Assembly: GCF_003176915.1 (NCBI RefSeq)
Contig: NZ_CP029619.1
Location: 496,001-560,000 of the forward strand
From: Candidatus Cardinium hertigii
GTDB lineage: Bacteria; Bacteroidota; Bacteroidia; Cytophagales; Amoebophilaceae
Direction: 5' to 3'
DNA: 64,000 nt
Under the pieces are notes generated by a model that had not been told where the DNA came from, ran no database searches, and saw nothing but the letters and a program-made list of their open reading frames with translations. The first letter of the stretch is position 1, and each line of letters opens with the position of its first letter. The translations under genes and the position numbers were made by a program. Shown in pieces: positions 56,468 to 64,000 of this stretch.

Positions 56468-57807
56468 TTTCCTTTGTTCATGCACATGGCAATTTTATAA
56501 TTGCCAATCTTATATTTTTACTACTGTCCCTATCCCAGAATAGTATATCCTTATTGTTGCCTTCCATTCAAGAAGAAATGCTTCTTAGTGCAAATGATCA
56601 ACAATGGATTATTAATATCCCATTCGTTATAACTACAATTTTTATGACCCTATTGGGTAAAATAACAGACATTTGTAATAGAATGCCTATTGTTAGGTTA
56701 TCTTTACTATCCTTCTTATTAGGTAATAGCATAGCTGCGCTATCGACAACATTCTTCCCATTTTTTATAGGAAGAATGTTACAAGGTTTTGGTGCAGCTG
56801 TTCTGTTGCCCCAATCTTATGTACTTATCAAACAAGGAAAAAGAAAGGCTAATGATATATTATTTAGCTATTTTATGGGTATTACTACCCTATTCTTAAT
56901 AGTTGGACCAGGCGTGGCTGGAACAATATGTGCGCTATTAGGGTGGCGATGGGTGTTTTGGATAGGCGGAATATTTAGCCTTTTTATTTTACTGATTGCT
57001 ATTTATACGCCTGACTGTAAAACTTCTGAAAAAAAAATAGCTGAAAAAATAGATTACCTAGGAGCCCTATTAATGGCTGTATTATCTTTAAGCAGCATTT
57101 TTTGTATTAGCACCCTATCGCATTCCATCTTTTTGTTATGGGGATTGGTTGCTGTTATTTCGTTGCTTTTTTTAAAAAAGCATTTGGGTACCTGCTCATG
57201 GCCTATTATGGATGTTACGTTGTTTAAACGGGCGTCACTCTTTGTATATACAATGGTGCTCTGTTCTATGCAGATTACAATGGCTTCCACCTATATCGTA
57301 TCTTTTGCCTTACAACATATTTTTAACCTTAATCCAGCAGCAAGTGGCATCTTACTTACCATAACCATTGCGCCTAGCATACTTGTTTCGTTTTTAAGTA
57401 GCTATATTCAAAAGCGATTTAGAACAACCCAGATAATAAGAACTTCCTTAGTTATGCTTATCCTAGGGAATTTACTAATAGGTTGTGCTGGTTATTATCA
57501 TACGATCCATTTGTTAACCGTAAGCAGATTTATAATTAGTTTTTTTATTTCTATCCTTCTTTCAGTGGGAATGACAGTCATTCTAAATAAAGTTCCCATT
57601 GCACAACAAGGAACCGTTTCTTCTTTAGTTTATCAATTCAGAGAGTTTAGTAATATGTTTTGCGTAGCTGTTATGCATGCGATTGCTTTTTGTTCTCAGC
57701 AAAGCATACAAATAATGACAGGCACAAGATTTGCACTTTCTATGCTTATTCCTACCTTAGCTGCTTTTGTTGCCTTGCTATTTTTTCATAAAAATAAAGG
57801 CCATTAA
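56464..57807 (+). CDS. MFS transporter, drug-efflux (DHA2-like) type
   Basis: A 447-aa major facilitator with about 12-14 membrane segments. The N-terminal half has LLSLSQNSISLLLPSIQEEMLLSANDQQWIINIPFVITTIFMTLLGKITDI, close to the DHA drug:H+ antiporter opening. The motif-A-like loop LLGKITDICNRMPI and the motif-C-like GPGVAGTICALLGWRWVFWI (after TTLFLIV) support an exporter. It overlaps the preceding gene by 4 nt and ends 11 nt before the first radical SAM gene. The likely task is export of the compound made by the linked enzymes; the substrate is unknown. Confidence 0.8.
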   Translation: MISFVHAHGNFIIANLIFLLLSLSQNSISLLLPSIQEEMLLSANDQQWIINIPFVITTIFMTLLGKITDICNRMPIVRLSLLSFLLGNSIAALSTTFFPFFIGRMLQGFGAAVLLPQSYVLIKQGKRKANDILFSYFMGITTLFLIVGPGVAGTICALLGWRWVFWIGGIFSLFILLIAIYTPDCKTSEKKIAEKIDYLGALLMAVLSLSSIFCISTLSHSIFLLWGLVAVISLLFLKKHLGTCSWPIMDVTLFKRASLFVYTMVLCSMQITMASTYIVSFALQHIFNLNPAASGILLTITIAPSILVSFLSSYIQKRFRTTQIIRTSLVMLILGNLLIGCAGYYHTIHLLTVSRFIISFFISILLSVGMTVILNKVPIAQQGTVSSLVYQFREFSNMFCVAVMHAIAFCSQQSIQIMTGTRFALSMLIPTLAAFVALLFFHKNKGH

Positions 57808-57818
57808 ACCAAACCATA

Positions 57819-58943
57819 ATGAAACAGAAAATAGATATCATTTGGAATACTACCTTATTATGTATGTGGGATTGTCCAATATGTTGCGTGGATGCCGTAC
57901 ATGTTAGGAGCAAGGGAGATAACATCTATATTGCTTCTAAGGGACTTACTAAAATAGATGTTATTCCTAAAAGAAAAGAGCTATCGATATTTGATCAAGC
58001 ACTTACGTTTAGACAAACACAAGGATTAGAACTAAATCTGAAAGAAAAGCTTACCATTTTAGCGCATCTTTCTGCGTTCGATAGCAAGATTGATTTTTCT
58101 GGTGGTGATCCAATGGCTCTATCCGAAAATCTTGAAGTAATAAAGGAGGCGAGTAAAATGTTTGGACGTAATAATATAACTATGACCGCTACAGGTGCAG
58201 GCCTAGCACGTGTTGATCCCTCTAAAATAATAGATTTCATAGGAGAATTAAATATTACTTATGACCGAGCATCCTCTATTATAAATCAGGAGCGGCCCAA
58301 ACAATATGCTACTAGTAACCTAGTGTGGGGTAGAAAATATAAAGAACTTGGTATGAAAATTAGGGCTGAGATCCCATTAACCAGTGATAACCTTAACGAT
58401 GAAGCAGCACTTAAAAAATTATATGTGCATTTACATGAAGCTAACATAGATACGCTTTTAGTTATGCGTTTTTTTTCAGTTGGTAGAGGGCACAATTTAA
58501 CTGAAACAACGCCTACACCGAAACAATATAGGCAAGCCATTAACATCTTTAAATTACTAGAGAAAGAATATGGCTATCCAAAAATAAAGCTACAATGCGC
58601 ATTAAAGTTTTTTGACGATGACTATAAAGATACATTAAAGATAAATCCATGTGATGCAGTACGAACATCTTTTGGCTTAATGCCAGACGAAACGCTTTTG
58701 GCATCTCCTTGGGCAATAAATAATAGGGGGAAACCATTGGATGATGTTTGGATTCTTGGAAATCTTTTAAAAGAACCGCTAGAAAGTATTTTAGCGCAAG
58801 AAAAGGCTAAAGTTTTTTTACGCCGTCAAAATGAAAACTTTGGACAGTGTAAGATACATGCCTTCTTAGCTTCCAGAAAAGAAAAGAAAATAGATAGAAT
58901 ATTTGATACACAGGATCCATTATATGTGCATGCAGGAGGCTAA
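57819..58943 (+). CDS. Radical SAM enzyme with SPASM-like C-terminus
   Basis: A 374-aa protein. The radical SAM cluster motif is C15-MWD-C19-PI-C22, followed by another Cys, after IIWNTTLLCMWDCPICC. The S-adenosylmethionine GGE-type motif appears as FSGGDPMAL. The C terminus has CDAVRTSFGLMPDETLL, WILGNLLKEPLESILAQEK and GQCKIHAF, a spacing like SPASM/twitch auxiliary cluster regions but with only two clear cysteines. Such enzymes usually modify peptides or small molecules. It is the third gene of an apparent operon, 11 nt after the MFS gene. No small precursor-peptide gene was recognised next to it. Confidence 0.8.
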   Translation: MKQKIDIIWNTTLLCMWDCPICCVDAVHVRSKGDNIYIASKGLTKIDVIPKRKELSIFDQALTFRQTQGLELNLKEKLTILAHLSAFDSKIDFSGGDPMALSENLEVIKEASKMFGRNNITMTATGAGLARVDPSKIIDFIGELNITYDRASSIINQERPKQYATSNLVWGRKYKELGMKIRAEIPLTSDNLNDEAALKKLYVHLHEANIDTLLVMRFFSVGRGHNLTETTPTPKQYRQAINIFKLLEKEYGYPKIKLQCALKFFDDDYKDTLKINPCDAVRTSFGLMPDETLLASPWAINNRGKPLDDVWILGNLLKEPLESILAQEKAKVFLRRQNENFGQCKIHAFLASRKEKKIDRIFDTQDPLYVHAGG

Positions 58944-59042
58944 CGCTAGATTGCTTCGCTATACAAAATTTCACCCAATAGGTAATAGTTGGAGCAAAAT
59001 AAAAACACTTCCTATGATTGTATCCTGTTTTTCTCCATATGA

Positions 59043-59882
<840 letters not shown>

Positions 59883-60356
59883 CGCTAGTCGTACGTTTGT
59901 AGATAGGGTATTGCAATAGACTTTTAAGTTTTTGCCTAAAAGTGAGCACATTCCCTTTAAGTCTTTATACAAAAAGCCCAATCGCGTATTATTTCTGAGG
60001 GAGCATAGCTCTTTTTTATTTGCAGTTGTAACAAGCAACTACAACAAGTTTATCCGGATCAAAACAGAAATAAACTAAATAACATAATAAATCCAATAAA
60101 CCAACGGCTGGGTCTTTTGAAAAAATTGAGTAAAAAGTTTTTTGTTGTTATCTATATTAGCAAAAACCCATTACACTTATGCAACCAAAAAAGAAAGATC
60201 CAACTATCTTAAAATAGCCAGAGGATTATTTATACCATCAATAGCATTGAATCTGCTAATAGTCCGTTCCGAAAGGCTACAAAAAATAAAAGGGTCTTTC
60301 CTAATGATAAGCTGTTTTAAAATCTTATATTTAACCATGCCCATTCCCGCACAGAA
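59883..60356. other. Right border of the accessory island, largely non-coding
   Basis: 474 nt between the SPL-like gene and the minus-strand lipoprotein remnant. It contains the plus-strand mobile-element-like remnant listed separately. Nothing else with coding character was recognised. Confidence 0.5.
60039..60212 (+). pseudogene. C-terminal remnant of a mobile-element-like ORF (inverted partner)
   Basis: A plus-strand frame without a clear start reads VYPDQNRNKLNNIINPINQR, then LGLLKKLSKKFFVVIYI, then SKNPLHLCNQKRKIQLS and TAA. The last 35 residues closely match the minus-strand remnant at 54336-54524. Together they form an inverted pair that brackets the radical SAM/MFS/kinase island. Confidence 0.55.
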
Positions 60357-60829
60357 CTAGTCCATTGTTTCTTCTTTTGCTATCGCCGCTCTTTCCCTCC
60401 TATATTCTTCCCAAAACGCTGCCTTCCTTCTTTCTTCTTCTGCTGTTCTTCTTGCTGCTTCTTCTTTTGCTTTTTTGGGGAAAATAAAATTTATACAAGA
60501 ATCTATCTCATTTTTAATCCATTTTTTCATTCTTTGAGCTCCTTCTTTCAATTCTTCAGCTTCTTTTGGAGTCATACCTAATAAAGCAGCTATCCTTTTT
60601 ATGTGTCCTTCTAAATATTTTTCTCCTTCTTTTTTAGTAGGCATTTGAATTGCTGGAAACGATATGGTTCCTTCTGAGGGAGGAAGAGTTATAAAAATGA
60701 TTGGGATTGGTGGTTCAGGAGGAATATATACTCTTGGTTCTGTGCTTTCTTCTGGTCCTGGTATCAGCGTAAGGTCAGTAACAGAAAGCCCATTACCATT
60801 ACAAATGGTAAACTATTGAATAGTTTCAT
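60357..60829 (-). pseudogene. Probably frameshifted small secreted protein
   Basis: An intact frame (60357-60644) gives 95 aa starting MPTKKEGEKYLEGHIKRI, charged and helical. Upstream the same frame stays open as a Pro-rich stretch (LIPGPEESTEPRVYIPPEPP and onwards to FPAIQ). A second frame starting with ATG at 60829 encodes a signal-peptide-like MKLFNSLPFVMVMGFLLLT. It then ends in TGA near 60765, just where the Pro-rich frame takes over. One indel between about 60765 and 60800 would join them. It is either a real frameshift or an assembly error. Function unknown. Confidence 0.5.
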
Positions 60830-61067
60830 TATGAATAATAAAAAAGTAAATTAGCTTTTTTACAACTATCGCTACTAAATATACACTATTACTGTTATAA
60901 AAACAAATATTTATGTATCAACATTGTTGCAGGAAGGACCTTGATACAGTAGCTGTTGCATGAGGTAGTGCATAGCTGCTATTATGCAATAGGGTAAGAG
61001 GGGTATGATCAAAGTTATATTACACGCAATATATAAATACCCTTAAAGAGCCATTAAGGCTAATTCA

Positions 61068-64000
61068 TCAAATCGGTTTTGTAGGTTTATCCCCAGCCAA
61101 TGCTTCCTCCGCTGCGTGCTTCAACAGGATAGCCATACCGGGTTCTCCATAGCGCTGGGCCAGCTCCACGTCAATGGTTAAGCTTTCTTTGGCCATGGCT
61201 TGTACAATGGAAGGATCTTTGTAGCCGGAAGCATGCTTTAAGTCATATAACCGCTCTGCCAGCTTCACATAGAGTACAGAAATATGTTCTTTTTGCAAGG
61301 ATTCCTTAAAGCGGTTGGCAATAGCCAGCAGCGATTCCTCTAAACGCTTCCGGCTATCGATAGCGATTGTATTTTCTACAAAGCAGTAAACGATTAGGTG
61401 ATAATTGGCTTTGATATAGGAAAGCGGCAGGCGGGTATAGCGGACCAAGTCATACAGCAGCGTCGCATAAACCAGTTTAGCATGGCCATCTGTCCAGGCG
61501 GCTACCCACTCGGCAATCCCTACGGCCCGTACATAAAAAAGCTGCCCCGATGCATGCCGTTTAAATCCATAGCAACGCCGCAGTAAGAGCAGTATCTCTG
61601 CAATAAGGAAAGGATCTATACTTTCAAAGGAAGGAATCCAATCATGAAAAGCGGACAATGTTGCTAACGATGCGGTCTTTTCATGGGGCGTAATAGAGGC
61701 TTCCTCCTGCGTACCCGCTTCCCTTGGCAAGGAAAGCGCTAGCATTTCCTCTCTTACTTGGGACACATCCAGCGGGAGTAGGCAGACCAGCTGTTCTGCA
61801 TGCGGCAACAACAGAAACCCATAGTGCGCATACACAATCGATGCTAAATTTTCTTTGTGTAGGTTTACCTTTTGCGGAGATACAAAAGGATCCACTGGTT
61901 GGGTAGTGGAAGCGTCTTCTACGTCATATACTGCTTGTAGGGTAGGCATGCTTTTTTCTCCAACAAATATTAGCGCCAACGCAGGAAAAGAGATACAAGC
62001 AGGGGATCCATCCGCTTCAAGCGGTTCTCTCTTTTTGTAGCGCAATTGGGTAAGTTGCAGCTGTAGCGTAATAGGGGAACGAAAGGAAGCGCTGGATTGC
62101 CTTACATGGTTAAGAGCCAGGAAGAGAAGCCGTACCAACTGCTCCCTATCGCCTAGCATGGTATCGGGTATATGTACGACTTCCTCTACCCATAAACCAG
62201 GTAAGTAGCCTTTTTCTTTTTGGTAGGCCACCTCTCCTGCATCGATAAGCGCTTCTAACAGGATAATGCTTGGTTGTAAAAGGAGCTGGTCTTGGCGTTT
62301 AGCTCGCTGCTTTAAATAGTAGGCCCATTCTGCAAATTTATCTAGGATGCTTTGAAAGTCTTCTTTGAGAAAGGGGGTAGTACTGTCTACAAAGGCAATA
62401 GATTGCGTAACATTTTGGATGGCTTTTTCTAAAATAGTTCCCTCCTGGGCTAAGGTATTTTGGGGAGAAGCAGTAGGGAGTTCTTCACTATAGGCTAATT
62501 TTTTTAGTTCATAGGCTTCTTGTGTAGCTTGTTTCTGCAGGAAATAGGCTACCCGTTCCTGCTGAATTCTATTTTGTTTTTTAAAATACACAACTGACAT
62601 TACTAGAAATGAGCCCACTCCTACCAAAGGCAATACTATCATAGGATCAGGCCATACTACCGTTGCTTTACAACAGCAAATAGCTATTAGCATACCCCCT
62701 GTCGTAATAGCTAGCGCTCTTAGGCTCCAATAGAACGGAAGTGTCCACAATAGAACCGTTCCATGGGTAAAAAATAAAATAAAGGGAACTAAAAGTGTTT
62801 CGCAAAGACAACAGCTAAGGAGGAGATGGAAAGGGAATCCAACTAATACACTTATAAACCAATATTTGCCTATTGCTTCATCTGGGATTTTGTTAGCAAA
62901 GAAGGCTACATAGCCTATATGAGCAACCCCTAACATAAAAAAGGGAATACATGCCCATACTGTCTTTTGCGCGTTGTAATAACAGCTGCTAACTAAGCTA
63001 GATACAATTAAGTAAATCCCTACTAATACCAATGTAATTGCATTGGGTTTCAGCTTGGCTAAATTTTCTTTTGTGAAAAAAATAGTTCGTTCTTTTTTAT
63101 TACGTCTTGCGATTCTTTTCTTTTCCTGTTGCCTCTGTAGGTAAATTTTATCAGGAGGTAGCCAACCGGTTCCTGCTGGCTGTGGCAGTAGGTAGTGGGC
63201 AACTAGCATGGCTAAGCCGTTGGCTAGCATGCAAAAAAAAGAGCCATCGATATCCGTTGTGGATTCAATCCACTGTTTCCAAGCTAGAATAGCACCTATA
63301 CCAGTAGCCATTCCGATTAACGCTGTACGGGAACTGCCGCGAAACCCATACACCGCCAAGAGAAAAGGAGCGGTTACAACCGGCACAAAGAAATTAATCA
63401 GTAAACGCAATAATTCCAATAAATTATTATACTTAAAGGCCAAGAACATAGCGGATAGACCTACTACAATAGTGGCGCATCTAGCCAAGAGTAGGGGAGA
63501 TAGAACAGCTATCCTTTTTACATGCTGTAAACTTCCGTATACATCGTGACTGACTATAACGGAACAAGCATTCAAATCAGAATCTGCCGTAGACATAGCC
63601 ATAGCCAATAAGCTAATGGCAAGGAATCCTTTAAAGAAGGGTGGAATATGTTGCATGATATAGGTCCAGATTTCCGTACTGGGCAAAGTAGGGGCAGCTA
63701 TAAAAGCAGCTATGCCAATTAAAATAATACAAACTGTTATAATTAAACTAAAAATGCTGACATAACGACAAACCCGTTGTGCCTGCAGCACATCTGAAGC
63801 CATGTAAATACGTTGTATATTAGAATGTTCCATATATACTACTGAAAGCGATAGAGCCATGGAAAGGGTAGAAATTGATCTGGTATTACAATGGAATAAA
63901 CTACTTAGTTGAAATTGCGGTTGACTCTGTAAAAAAGGAATGATATCGGAAAAAGGTTTGTTTATTTTTTGGATCATAAAGATCGCTAAAAAAGGAATGA
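61068..64000 (-). CDS. Symporter / histidine-kinase-like / SpoT-HD-like fusion (5' end off window)
   Basis: At least 969 codons, with the frame open through the window end. The first 275 residues are the C-terminal half of an SSS symporter, closely matching the gene at 6626-8143 (RIYMAS, TADSDLNACSVIVSHD, LLPQPAGTGW). Then come about five further membrane segments (300-470), a coiled linker, and a region resembling a degenerate kinase ATPase (IPDTMLGDREQLVRLLFLALNHV, near 600). The end (about 800-955) resembles the HD domain of RelA/SpoT: VLYVKLAERLYDLKH and SLTIDVELAQRYG are close to the (p)ppGpp hydrolase pattern. The metal-binding HD is replaced (LLYDLV) and the upstream His is missing. 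It is probably a membrane sensor without hydrolase activity. Confidence 0.75.
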   Translation of the reverse strand, partial: IPFLAIFMIQKINKPFSDIIPFLQSQPQFQLSSLFHCNTRSISTLSMALSLSVVYMEHSNIQRIYMASDVLQAQRVCRYVSIFSLIITVCIILIGIAAFIAAPTLPSTEIWTYIMQHIPPFFKGFLAISLLAMAMSTADSDLNACSVIVSHDVYGSLQHVKRIAVLSPLLLARCATIVVGLSAMFLAFKYNNLLELLRLLINFFVPVVTAPFLLAVYGFRGSSRTALIGMATGIGAILAWKQWIESTTDIDGSFFCMLANGLAMLVAHYLLPQPAGTGWLPPDKIYLQRQQEKKRIARRNKKERTIFFTKENLAKLKPNAITLVLVGIYLIVSSLVSSCYYNAQKTVWACIPFFMLGVAHIGYVAFFANKIPDEAIGKYWFISVLVGFPFHLLLSCCLCETLLVPFILFFTHGTVLLWTLPFYWSLRALAITTGGMLIAICCCKATVVWPDPMIVLPLVGVGSFLVMSVVYFKKQNRIQQERVAYFLQKQATQEAYELKKLAYSEELPTASPQNTLAQEGTILEKAIQNVTQSIAFVDSTTPFLKEDFQSILDKFAEWAYYLKQRAKRQDQLLLQPSIILLEALIDAGEVAYQKEKGYLPGLWVEEVVHIPDTMLGDREQLVRLLFLALNHVRQSSASFRSPITLQLQLTQLRYKKREPLEADGSPACISFPALALIFVGEKSMPTLQAVYDVEDASTTQPVDPFVSPQKVNLHKENLASIVYAHYGFLLLPHAEQLVCLLPLDVSQVREEMLALSLPREAGTQEEASITPHEKTASLATLSAFHDWIPSFESIDPFLIAEILLLLRRCYGFKRHASGQLFYVRAVGIAEWVAAWTDGHAKLVYATLLYDLVRYTRLPLSYIKANYHLIVYCFVENTIAIDSRKRLEESLLAIANRFKESLQKEHISVLYVKLAERLYDLKHASGYKDPSIVQAMAKESLTIDVELAQRYGEPGMAILLKHAAEEALAGDKPTKPI

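Noticed and set aside
60142-60360. 72-aa plus-strand ORF after the radical SAM genes
   Set aside because: It is in a different frame from the mobile-element-like remnant that overlaps it and shows no protein character.

Overview
The window looks like a chromosome segment of an obligate intracellular Bacteroidota symbiont of the Amoebophilaceae, most like Candidatus Cardinium. This is inferred from the Bacteroidota ribosomal-operon order, A+T-rich sequence, many small lipoproteins of no recognised family, recently duplicated Rpn-type nuclease genes, and paralogous sodium:solute symporters. I could not run a database search, so the genus is inference.

Layout. (1) 1-6515: a tandem array of five nearly identical Rpn-family PD-(D/E)XK nuclease genes plus the tail of a sixth. 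The spacers carry antisense scraps of a symporter gene. (2) 6626-8143: a symporter paralogue on the minus strand, followed by a divergent intergenic region with a 28-bp perfect palindrome. (3) 8621-15756: plus-strand dapF, a DUF167 protein, a lipoprotein alpha/beta hydrolase, an AddB-like nuclease and hslU. A G-rich minisatellite lies directly before hslU. (4) 15769-28282: minus-strand ABC exporter, thioredoxin, alaS, a large lipoprotein, uvrA, ruvX and an Ala/Lys-rich lipoprotein. (5) 28504-32935: plus-strand polA, cdsA and psd. (6) 33308-36025: minus-strand oligopeptide-binding protein fused to a C-terminal glutaredoxin, then a DivIC/FtsB-like protein. (7) 36523-51129: the S10/spc/alpha ribosomal operon on the minus strand, rplC to rplQ. 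rpsJ does not precede rplC, and map is missing from its usual place between secY and infA, where a 16-bp minisatellite sits instead. (8) 51348-54006: rimM, ssrA (tmRNA) and sufB, minus strand. (9) 54336-60212: an A+T-richer accessory island with a thymidylate-kinase-like protein, divergent from an apparent operon of an unknown membrane protein, an MFS exporter and two different radical SAM enzymes. It is bracketed by two inverted, related ORF remnants that look like decayed mobile-element tails. (10) 60357-64000: a probably frameshifted lipoprotein, then a large symporter fused to a histidine-kinase-like region and a degenerate SpoT-type HD domain, which runs off the window.

The housekeeping genes form an ordinary reduced genome core (translation, DNA repair and replication, phospholipid and peptidoglycan precursors, Fe-S assembly). 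The most unusual items are the radical SAM/MFS/kinase island with inverted flanks, the tmRNA with an apparent 29-residue tag reading frame, the binding protein-glutaredoxin fusion, the symporter-kinase-SpoT fusion, the variable Rpn array, and a recurring pattern of purine-rich minisatellites on the sense strand just upstream of genes.
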